From assembly GCA_016169945.1 (NCBI GenBank), contig JADLSH010000114.1, forward strand, positions 682,001 to 746,000: DNA of 64,000 nucleotides, read 5' to 3'. The position numbers were made by a program, and so were the translations under genes. Position 1 is the first letter of the stretch; each line of letters starts with the position of its first letter. This DNA is from Trachythela sp. YZ-2020. Lineage: Eukaryota > Cnidaria > Anthozoa > Malacalcyonacea > Clavulariidae. This document shows positions 44,601-64,000 of this stretch, piece after piece. The notes beneath the pieces were generated by a model. The model saw only the letters and a program-made list of their open reading frames with translations, made no database searches and was not told the DNA's origin.

Positions 44601-46343
44601 ATGTACTAGGATATCTAAAGAGGGATTTACTTGCTATTTCTTCTATAGGGGAGGTGTGGATATTTTCTGGAATGGCCCAATAGCCTATTTGTCTTTCCAG
44701 AAAGGATATGGCGATATGCACCCCAAATTTGGGGGAAATTTGATACTTTATGTTGGGAGAAGGTTTAGGAAATCACCTCCATTGTGATGGCGGTCAGAAT
44801 GTTTCCTGGAATAACCCAATATTTTGCAAGTGCATTGTTTGTTACTAGGTTAGAAGAAATATTGGCAAGCAGTTTCCCTTTGAGCAGTAAAAGCATCTGA
44901 CATTTAATAAACATGCATAAACACTGTGAGATTGTGAGTTTTTGCAACAGTACTCGTCACTTATCCTTGGATTTGGCAATTACTTATTAACCATTCCAAC
45001 TGCAATGCACCCCAATGTCCCCTACTTTTCTATTTTAGTTTGCTCTCATGGCAGATAATTTTACTTGTCAAGGAGAAAGTGTTGAGCAAGGGAAAGACTT
45101 ATCCAAAACTCACAGATTGAACTAAATGATACATATTATATATAGCCACTGTGTACTTACTCTGGTCGCCAGTACATTTGAATTTCACATCACCCAATTC
45201 CAGAAACTTTTGTAGTTGTTTAACATCAATGGGGTTCTTGAGATATTCAATATCTCCAACATTGACATTTGTTAATATCTTTGCTTTTTCCTCTCTTTCA
45301 ACACTTTCCAATCTCTCAGCAACCATTCTTTCTGATTCAATAATTTCCACATTTGTACCATTCTCTACAATATTCTTGGCCAAATCACAGGATACATTAA
45401 CTTCATTCACAAATGACTGAATCTCATTTCGTTGCTTTGCAATAACTTCTTGGGTTCTTTTATAAACCTCATCAACTTCATCACATTTGTTTTGTGCATT
45501 CTCCTCCAAGTGTTGCATTTGTTGCAATAATATATCTTTCACTCTCTCTCTTTCATTGTTGATTGACTCTTTAACTTTCTGTGTGTTGCCTTTGAACTTC
45601 TCTTCCACATCAGATATGGCTTGAAGAGCTTCATTGCCACGGACTAATTTATTTTCAAGTTCACTGATAGAGCTCACAATAGATTCCTTTCGCTTCTCAA
45701 CGACATGCTCGGTTGGTGCACATTCATGATCAGGGCGGGTATGAATAAAATCCATACAATATCTACAGATAAGTTCCTTACATGTCTCACAATAAAGCTT
45801 CAATTTTTTGCCTTCGTGTTTCTTGCAATGCAACACATTGTTGCCTTTGATTTTTGACTTGTTTTCAGGCTTTGTCAACTCTTCTATGCTTAATATTGAG
45901 CAAGACATTTTCTTAAACCCAGGCCAACTTTCCCGTACCGAATTATGTTCTGCCAAACACTCGTCACACAAGAACAATTCGCATGTCAAACAACGGCAAC
46001 TTGCTTGTTGTTTATTGCATTTCGAGCAATTGGCATGCTTCGCTCGATGTTGTACTTGAACAGCTTCAAGCATATTTCGAATAAAATGACTGCAGGATAA
46101 CTCTGCTACTTCCTGATTTGATTTCAAATGAAATACAGACCTGCATGTCGGACAATTGAAATCCTCAATCTTCGCTTTCTTGCGTGCATTTTGAACAATT
46201 CTTTCCAAACAAACCTTGCAAAATGAGTGAAAGCATGGCAATGTACGTGGATCATTCAGTGTTTCTAAACACACTGTACATTCCAATAAACTTTCAACTT
46301 TATTCGCCATGCCAGCTTCGCCATGACCACACGAAGTGGCCAT
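38312..46343 (-). CDS. TRIM-TLDc protein B (RING, B-box, coiled coil, TLDc), 3 exons
   Basis: Join of 46343-45161, 43005-42748 and 38631-38312, 586 codons, same exon order and intron phases as copy A. RING: CTVCLETLNDPRTLPCFHSF with NCPTCR. B-boxes, coiled coil and TLDc motifs are as in A (WRLCYRASSDGW, DNKGPTVVFVQVG, FIFGGFTD, FIFSLSN, FTPTEVEVFY). The coiled coil is six residues longer than in A. All zinc-binding residues and TLDc signature residues are present, so it looks functional. Intron 2 (4.1 kb) holds a Penelope-like element; intron 1 holds an extra partial exon 2. Predicted to be an E3 ligase from the RING plus B-box; the substrate is unknown. Confidence 0.8.
38931..39647. mobile_element. 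MITE-like element, ~715 bp
   Basis: Inverted ends acttaaaaaaatagttggtg and caccaactatattttttaag, roughly 25 bp, with CCCGCCCG-type sequence just inside both ends and TA outside. Lies in intron 2 of TRIM-TLDc B. Confidence 0.65.
39629..39997 (-). CDS. small conserved ORF inside intron 2 of TRIM-TLDc B
   Basis: 122 codons; residues ~20-45 (RLHTRFCVTISEESVNES) match the intron ORF of copy A with mainly synonymous changes. The rest (TCGDKEPGSPIFDEGGAF) is not shared. Its 3' end overlaps the end of the 38931-39647 element. Unknown. Confidence 0.35.
   Translation of the reverse strand: MVRCKGYFRGGQKGYFQKRLHTRFCVTISEESVNESNVNFCTFVPLCSCVNETSISQSRRLHARDLESQFPLKAAQVQYVQNHNLFNTSFTCGDKEPGSPIFDEGGAFSSLDLSIGEIYKAT
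40297..40440. repeat. 33-bp minisatellite, ~4.4 copies
   Basis: Tandem copies of a 33-bp unit beginning ctccacgggtagattgttta and ending ttgagctac, followed by (attca)n at 40444-40466. Identical phase and no spacers, so not a CRISPR array. Confidence 0.95.
40762..40790 (-). ncRNA. hammerhead-ribozyme-like motif, left repeat
   Basis: On the minus strand CTGATGA, stem GACTA/TAGTC with loop CAATC, then CGAAAC: the core layout of a hammerhead. One extra T follows CTGATGA. Activity is not implied. Confidence 0.5.
40770..41045 (-). pseudogene. GIY-YIG endonuclease end of a Penelope-like element
   Basis: 92 codons open from 41045 with an in-frame stop just upstream. Reads FLSCKDKTPDEYKSSVVYQF then SCPGCRSTYIGETVYNTRI, the Cys-rich linker and YIG motif typical of this nuclease, then EHSTRESSEIHSCEHFQH. 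It continues into the repeat and stops within the hammerhead-like motif. Remnant, no start codon. Confidence 0.85.
41385..41413 (+). ncRNA. hammerhead-ribozyme-like motif, right repeat
   Basis: Same motif as at 40762-40790 in the opposite orientation. Confidence 0.5.
42748..43005 (-). CDS. TRIM-TLDc B exon 2: first half of TLDc
   Basis: 258 nt, acceptor ACATTATAG, donor A|GTAAGTAC. Encodes FQPAYVNLAETSKILKG to FGGFTDNNWS. Confidence 0.9.
43250..43560 (-). pseudogene. extra partial copy of TRIM-TLDc exon 2 start
   Basis: After the acceptor ACAATATAG the frame reads GLQSLYVNLAKALKILGGTVEY, clearly related to the first 20 residues of exon 2, then diverges (RYEYPICSSN). Upstream intron sequence also matches that before exon 2 of copy A. 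No TLDc core follows. A local tandem duplication relic within intron 1 of copy B. Confidence 0.7.
45161..46343 (-). CDS. TRIM-TLDc B exon 1: RING, two B-boxes, coiled coil
   Basis: 1183 nt, 394 codons plus one base, ending at donor A|GTAAGTAC. Start chosen at MATSCGHG, the first methionine shared with A. Confidence 0.93.
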
Positions 46344-46399
46344 TTTGGTCTTGTCGGATTCTTGGAATTCTTTCATTCTTTGTCGGAATAAAAATTATT

Positions 46400-48924
46400 C
46401 TAATTATTTTGTTAATTATTATAATTTATTACACGAAGGTGGGAGTGTTCATTTGTAAATTCCATCTATCTATGGTAAATTCCATTCAAATCGAACGCGA
46501 ATGCTTTATCGTGCTCATAAGACATTTATATTTTACAGTTAACATTCATTTTTGTCAGCCATCTCAAAGACAAAGACAATGAGCTGCCTTTAATAGCTGA
46601 GAAAATCGAACCGACATGTAAACGTTTCAGTAGCTAGTACATTTCTAGAGAGCAGGACGATTACCATTTACCAAGTACATGGTATTCGATACCAGTGATA
46701 CAACGCGCAAATCTCGTTCTATACTTGCACTCCCTTTTTTCGACTTCCTCGGGTTGAGCCCGACTCAAAACCACGCTAAAAAGATAGAGTAAGGTAGTGT
46801 TTTTCGCTGAGGCCTGAGCCCTACATTTTCACAATTGTGGAAGGTATCGAAAATAATAAGTACTACTCATTTCTGGTATCGAAAATAGAAACTCTGCTCT
46901 TATTTTGGTATTGAAATAGGTATCGGTATCGACCGACCGATACCTATGTTCAAGTGATCGGTACCGGTATCGAATTAGAAATCCTGGTATCAGGTATCAC
47001 GCAGCATTACAGACACAATTCTCGTACCCAGAGCCCGTCTTACAGACACAATAAACTAAATTATCGTTAGTTAGTAATTGCCTTCCTGGAAAAACGGAAA
47101 AATTCATATTACTTACTAATATGAGTGACATCAACATTCGCCCGATAATATATAAGTGAAATATGACTTGTAGTCATTGGTGATTTGGTGTACCTATAGT
47201 AGTACAAAAGGCTATCACTCAAACTGACGTAACGACCAACGGGGTTCAACCACTGATCTAATAATATTAGATCAGTGGGTTCAACGGGGTTCTCCGTCAA
47301 CTTTTCACGGGAGCGCAAATATATTGAGGGAGGCAAAATGAAAGGGAGAGTTGGCCCCCTTTAAATATGGGTTGCTTTTCACCCTCCTGATTTCCTCACA
47401 CCCCACCCGCCCTCTTTTCAAGCCTAGTACCTCTTAGCAAGCTAGGTTCTTCCAGCATTGTTCAGGCTTGCTGCTTTATAATTATTACATTAACAGTGGG
47501 GCTTAAGGTGCGTGAAATGTTTTGATTTAGACACGCAAAATATTTTGATGACCCTAAATTAAACCATCAATTCAGACCCTGTTTCGGTAAATGCTATATA
47601 CAGATGTTGCGACGTAAGGTGATCAGCTTAATATTTCAGATAACTATCAACCCACCCACCCCACACCTCCCCTCCCGTCCCCATTTTGAATCCACACGAA
47701 TCTTCTACCCAACATTTTCCATTCCAAGAAATAAGAATTATTCTGAATAAAAACATACGGAGGAGGTCAGCAGCCGCCAAAAATATTTCAACAAAGATAG
47801 TTTCGATTGCGCTTTCCTTTGTTTGGGTGCAAGATTATTTATGGTGGAAGATTCTTGAGTTCTATAATTTTGAGTGCAATAATTCTGATTCAACCGATAA
47901 ATGGCTTAAGAAATAAAAATTTTTGCATTTTTTTCACGTGCCGGTGGAGGAGCTTAGCCAATGGTTGTCGATATATTTCTAAAAATATCCGTAAATTAAA
48001 TGATGATAAGAACGAACCAGATAGAAATTATCCATGCAATAAACAACTTCATAACCTCGAACATTCAGTCCTAACGGTAAAATGTATTGAGGGCTTTATC
48101 GCTCACATTTTTGTGAACATTATTTTGCCGACATGGTCGTCCAGTTGTACTACAGACGTCAGATAATATATGTACCCGCCCGGTTCAGTTGATTTAATTA
48201 CAAAAACTATATATTTTACAAGTTTGTTTACATGTATATAATATTCGTAACGTATATCGTATATAAAATAGTAATCTGCTTAAAATATTTAGACAATCTA
48301 TAAACAATTTCTGTTATTTATTGTCAATATAGTTATACATCTTAACTACGGCACTTCGAAATGCAGGCTTGATATAGTGACAAATGTTTGATTACATCTC
48401 ATACTCTCATTAATTAGCCATTCACAATGCTTAATATAGGTCACATGATGATACTTGAAAACTGGTTAGTATATTTCATCAAGCGCTAAGATGAAGTTTT
48501 AACAAGTTCTAGGACTGCTGGAAATGAAGTAATATGAAGTATGAGATGTAATTTCGGAGCTCTCTCATCCCCAGAGCTTACATTAAGTTTTAGTGAGGGA
48601 ATAGTGAGAGCGCTATTTGTAAATACTTAAGATGGCTCTGCGGAGGAATGAGATTTCGGAGTGGATTGGATTTTAACTCTTGCTTTAATTGCATTTAAAT
48701 TGAGTTCAACTTGAAGATGGTCCCAGTCTAACTCATTGCTCGATCAACTCCACATTTTCTGATTTTAAATATTACTTAGGATGTTCAATTTGCTCACACA
48801 TAAGAAACTGAACACAAAAGCAAAACCCAAAACAAAAACACAACAACATTATATAACTCTATTCTTCAGGTCTATACAAAAACAACACATCTTTAACGGC
48901 TCATCTACCTGCGTGGAACTACTG
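46400..48924. other. non-coding, collinear with unit A
   Basis: Matches 21950-26230 of unit A after removing the 22030-22275 and 22617-24289 blocks. Contains the empty site GACCGATAC near 46935. No gene recognised. Confidence 0.6.
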
Positions 48925-49018
48925 CAACACAACACAACACAACACAACACAACACAACACAACGCAACGCAACGCAACGCAACGCAACACAACACAGCAC
49001 AGCACAGCACAACACAAG
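48925..49018. repeat. (CAACA)n/(CGCAA)n microsatellite
   Basis: Pentanucleotide array, counterpart of 26233-26341 with a different order of unit variants. Confidence 0.95.
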
Positions 49019-49670
49019 CTATACTAATTTAAATATTGATTGATTTGGCGAGAATACAATACCTCGACCTAACGAGGACAGACCATGTTTTTGCACAAAA
49101 GCTGGACAAACTTATAGGCTTTATTTGTAGGCGTATATATTACGCCTTCATGCATGTCAACAACATAGCTGATCCATGGATTTTGCTGCGGCTGTATTTA
49201 TTCTTATAAAAAACATTAAAGAAGAAACTTAAGGAGTTAACACAGCACAAACAACAGCTAAGACTTATACGCAACGACAATGGTCTCTAACAGTACATTC
49301 AAGATTACATTTTCTGAAAAGAAATGCTTGGAGTTGATTCAAGCTGATTAATTTTAGGATGCTTCATATCGTAAAGCCTGGTTTGACTAAGTCATGTTCG
49401 ACGATGTGAAATACGCCACATCTATCTATCTTGCCGTTTGTGTCCTCTATGTAAATCAGTCTTTAAAGACTGCAGAGCGGTATATCGGCATTCTATTACA
49501 TCGGCCATCTTGATCTGTTCACAATCGTTACGAGTAAATGGAAACCAGGCTTAAGTGGCCTGAACAAATGTGGATCAAGCAATAGTGACAGATATTCAAT
49601 TCGGAATCAAGCCAGTCTCAAAGTACCATAGAAGTCATGATTTATTTTCTCAGTTGCTTGTCTTCTGCCA

Positions 49671-49996
49671 GTGGCGGACATTTTGCAAAATATTGGGGGG
49701 TGGGCAGGGGAGGGGGGTGGCCAGGGGTAATTCCGAATGGTAACATGTTCCTGCTGTTTTCTTGAGAGCTGTAAATATCAGTCGTTGGCCATAGAATATC
49801 GTGAAAACAAGCCTCCGTGCGAAAATGTAATGCTTTTATATTAACTTTAGAATGGAGCCTTGACCCGATGTTATTGCTCTTGGCAACCTGAGCGTAACTC
49901 AGAAATGGTCTTATATTACAATGATAATCAACTATATCATTCAAATTGCTTCTAAATTTATTGACACCCCCCCCCCTCTCTCTCAGTATCCGCCAC
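49671..49996. mobile_element. MITE-like element, cagtggcgga ends
   Basis: CAGTGGCGGA at the left and TCCGCCACTG at the right, about 325 bp, G-run and C-run just inside. In unit A only the right end survives (~27113). No clear target duplication. Confidence 0.55.
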
Positions 49997-51022
49997 TGAC
50001 AAACGAACTGGGAAATACAGTCCATATATAACTATTATTGTTATATACCAAGTGATGTTCCGCGTAACCAATGGTAACGGGCAACAATGCATAAAATAAC
50101 AAAACCGGAAGTAAATGGCGAAGGCCCATTTTTTACTCTTTTCTATATTTTAATCGAAATTTTAAGATTTAAATTTTTTGTCATTTGACACTTGGTATAT
50201 AACAAATCACTTATTACTGAAGCCTCGAAAAAACAGTATGTTTTGCGGCCCCTCGACCGCTCGTTGTTGCGGCGTTGTTCCCTCGGCGTCAGTAAATAAG
50301 TGTTAATTATATAATCTGTGATATTACACAACTACTGTAGTGTAAGATTATTTAGTTAATATAACACAACTAGTGTAAGATTATTTTAGTATATATATAT
50401 ATTGTATTACATTGTTAGTTTAACTCACGACTTTTTGCATTCAACAAACCGGACAGAAGCATGACTGGAACTCAACGGCTGTCTTGTCTTTAAGACATAT
50501 TCATCTTTTCACAACAACTTTCAATGATTTTGGGTTTGAAGGACGTCCAGGATTCTCCTTTGATGGTCGGGGGAAGCAGGGTGGTGAAATATCTATTCAA
50601 AAAGACGAAAAAGTTCGCAGATTCATTAAGAATTCACGAAAACTTAGCCATACATAAAACCAACAAGAGCTGCCCAGAGGTGGGGGGCGGTGGAAATTTG
50701 CGCGGGCCCCAAAATAAAAATTAAGTGAAATATGCATATTATATTACTGTCAAATAGTCTCCCAGAATGCAGGAATTTGACATTCTTGACCCCGCTACAC
50801 TACTTAAACTGAATCCTGATTGGGAATGTTATTTAAATGCTAAGGCCCACAGGACGTACGTTTATTATATGGTAGACAGTAAGATATATCGAAAATATGC
50901 CGTGACATATTTTCCATATCTTCACTAGTGAGGATATCGATCACGTGATCATTTTCCGCCAATGGCTTTGTGTTTTGAAGTTGTCAATTTCACGACGACT
51001 ATATAATAAAAAGAACATTATA

Positions 51023-51151
51023 AACGGTGGCTTGAAGATATGAATTTTATCTTCTCGTGTTGAAAACAATATTTTACTCATTCGCTGCGCTCATTCATAA
51101 AATATTGTTTTCACCACTCGAAGATAAAATTCATATCTTCGCGCCGCCGTG
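51023..51151. mobile_element. hairpin MITE with TA flanks at the unit B boundary
   Basis: Inverted arms cttgaagatatgaattttat and ataaaattcatatcttcg, outer ends aacggtggc / gccgccgtg, TA on both sides. Starts two bases after the last base shared with unit A. Confidence 0.75.
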
Positions 51152-51612
51152 TAATATCCTCTCTATATGCTCCTGGCCCACGAATGCATGTCTCTGGCCG
51201 CCCTGCAACTAAGCAAATGGAAAATTTAGCTTATCGTAGATACAGCTACAAGATCTGCAAGCTTTCTGATCCAAAATCTCAATCGATTACCTCTTCAGGA
51301 ATGACAAAAACCCGGGGCCATCAAAAATTGTTATCATTTTTAAATAAGACAATCTCATGCATGTAGGCGTTTTAGCATCCCCAGCATTTGTTTGGAAATA
51401 GGAAAATTTGATTCGTAACTTCCAGTATGTCTCTTACATGAAGAGTAGAGCATGTTCACGCCCTGCTCCCATAATAAAGAATAGAAAGCAACAAAGGCAA
51501 AAGAACGTAACTGCGCCGTATATATTATATTTTCACTTGGACCCAAAAATAGGAAGAAAATTTCGCAAAGCTTAGAAAGGGAAGTCTTGATACTCACCAT
51601 TGTTTGGCAATG
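51152..51612. other. no gene recognised; probable liprin-alpha 3' flank
   Basis: A minus-strand ORF (51600-51355) begins at a GTGAGT donor, so it is more likely intron or 3' UTR than protein. Confidence 0.35.
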
Positions 51613-62750
<11,138 letters not shown>

Positions 62751-63106
62751 CTACAATGAAAAGATAGAAACAAATTCTATTATAATATAACATTTATAGT
62801 ACGCGCGTGCTGATTGGTCGAGAAGCGTGTTTCTATAACTGTATAGAAACATGGAAATTCTCCCGCCAAAATTTAAAATCATAAAAAAAACAAATGTAGT
62901 GCGAATTATAAAACTTTGAATACTATTTAAAAACAATTTTAATGCTTTTACACATTTTTGACTGTTAATTTTCAAACAGAGTTGTTTTCTTGCAGCGAAA
63001 TTGACGAGCAAAGGTCAGCATGCGTACGTAATGAGAATTTGTAAATTAATCGAGTTTAAAAATATCTTTTGAGTTATATTATAAAAGAAATAGACAACAT
63101 TTTTTC

Positions 63107-63264
63107 CAGTGTTTCTATACACTTATAGAAACACGCGTGGGAGTTTGGGAGAACTCGAAACAACGTGGAAAAACTCGCCCTACGGGCTCGTTTTCCCACT
63201 GATTATTTCTCGTTCTCCCAAACTCCCACGCGTGTTTCTATAAGTGTATAGAAACACGGAAAAT
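63107..63264. mobile_element. hairpin MITE
   Basis: tttctatacacttatagaaa cacgcgtgggagtttgggag and its inverted copy, ~45-bp arms. A shorter related hairpin (gtttctataactgtatagaaac) is at 62829. Confidence 0.8.
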
Positions 63265-63436
63265 GTTTTCTATTTCTTAAATGCGTTATACTCGTCTGTT
63301 AAAAGCGAGTTAAAGGCAAGATTGTTACGAAATACTGCGGTTAAGTTGTATCAATCTACCTGAAATACACAACAAGAACTTCGACTTTTCAAGCGAAGGC
63401 CCTTCGTCTGGAAGTTAGTAGCGTGAGTCGGAAAAA

Positions 63437-63509
63437 CAGAACTATGTATGAGATGAGATAAGATGAGATGTAGAATATCTGCTGATGGTGATCTCATGCA
63501 TAGTTCTGT
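63437..63509. repeat. short palindromic repeat
   Basis: cagaactatgtatgagat and atctcatgcatagttctg around agatgagatgtagaat. Confidence 0.6.
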
Positions 63510-64000
63510 CTTTTCGCTTTTCTTTACATGTTAATAGATTTTGTGATGTGATTTCCATATTTTGTTTATAGTTTGTTTTGATTAAATCCATCTGATTGGT
63601 TTATTTTTATCACGTGATCGTTTTTGTATTCATTATATATAAAAGCACATGTTTTTCCCCGACCCACGCTACTAGAGAACTTAAGCATGTAGGACGGCAA
63701 CGCGACGACGACGGCCAAAACAAAGTTCTTCAAACAAATGATAGTAATGAAAACTTGTCGTGTATTATGAAACGTATGAATTTAATACAGTTTAAGGAGT
63801 TGAAGACATGGGCTTTATGGTTGAGAAGAGTTCTACTGAACCAATTTGAAGTAGCGCTTATTGCTCCTTGAAATGCAGGCGTTGTATGCAAGACGTGAAA
63901 ATCTGTGATTTGCCGTTGTAAGGACCACGTCTAGACCACGTCTAAAACTCCTGTGGGATCTTTAATTATTCATTTCTTTCATCGACTCATTGTATATTAA

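Larger units (their letters stand above)
37390..51020. repeat. tandem segmental duplication, unit B
   Basis: Homologous to 12913-28156 in the same orientation, with its own TRIM-TLDc gene. Specific additions include the MITE-like element at 38931-39647, a 33-bp minisatellite, a Penelope-like element, an extra exon 2 fragment and a block near 49490-49750. It lacks the 22617-24289 element of unit A. Confidence 0.85.
62751..64000. other. liprin-alpha upstream intron, no exon recognised
   Basis: No phase-compatible exon found. A TATATATAAAAG box lies near 63635 next to an unsupported plus-strand ORF (63596-63871). Confidence 0.4.

Noticed and set aside
48781..49032. Thr/Gln/His-repeat ORF
   Set aside because: Translation of a CAACA pentanucleotide microsatellite.
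51355..51600. 81-aa minus-strand ORF as a liprin-alpha exon
   Set aside because: It starts exactly at a GTGAGT donor, has no liprin similarity, and is more likely intron or UTR.
63596..63871. 91-aa plus-strand ORF near a TATA-like box
   Set aside because: No recognisable motif and no splice context; kept only as a note because the window ends soon after.

Overview
The window looks like nuclear DNA of an invertebrate animal, most likely a cnidarian. It is AT-rich, gene-poor and intron-rich, with GT/AG splice junctions and animal gene families (liprin-alpha, TRIM, TLDc). It is packed with mobile elements: Ty1/copia, Penelope-like, hAT, TTAA-target and Tc1/mariner-like MITEs, long foldback elements and tRNA-derived SINEs. 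There are no operons, CRISPR arrays or rRNA. The species cannot be read from the sequence.

Layout. 1-12 kb: repeats plus several weak or broken genes. Between 4.5 and 11.9 kb these lie between two inverted ~250-bp repeats: a proline-rich multi-exon gene, an acidic-repeat/HIRAN-like gene with a homopolymer frameshift, and an HTH ORF framed by inverted minisatellite arrays. 12.9-28.2 kb (unit A) and 37.4-51.0 kb (unit B) are a tandem segmental duplication. Each unit carries one minus-strand gene, which I assembled from three phase-compatible exons into a RING / B-box / coiled-coil / TLDc protein (581 aa in A, 586 aa in B). The units differ mainly by transposon insertions, and B supplies an empty site for a 1.67-kb element in A. 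28.2-37.4 kb, between the units, holds a 5.3-kb copia retrotransposon with identical LTRs, a 5-bp target duplication, a half-tRNA-iMet-type primer site and broken ORFs. A 729-bp foldback element sits in its 5' LTR, and a 1.65-kb palindrome follows downstream.

51.6-62.75 kb: the 3' part of a liprin-alpha (PPFIA/SYD-2) gene on the minus strand. Ten firm exons and one tentative exon cover the linker, SAM1, SAM2 and SAM3. Upstream exons lie beyond the window. Its introns hold many MITEs, a SINE and a fragment of a transposase.

Role of the genes: liprin-alpha is a scaffold of presynaptic active zones and cell-matrix contacts. The paired TRIM-TLDc genes would be predicted RING E3 ubiquitin ligases with a TLDc module in place of NHL, SPRY or filamin repeats. 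The two loci have no evident functional link.
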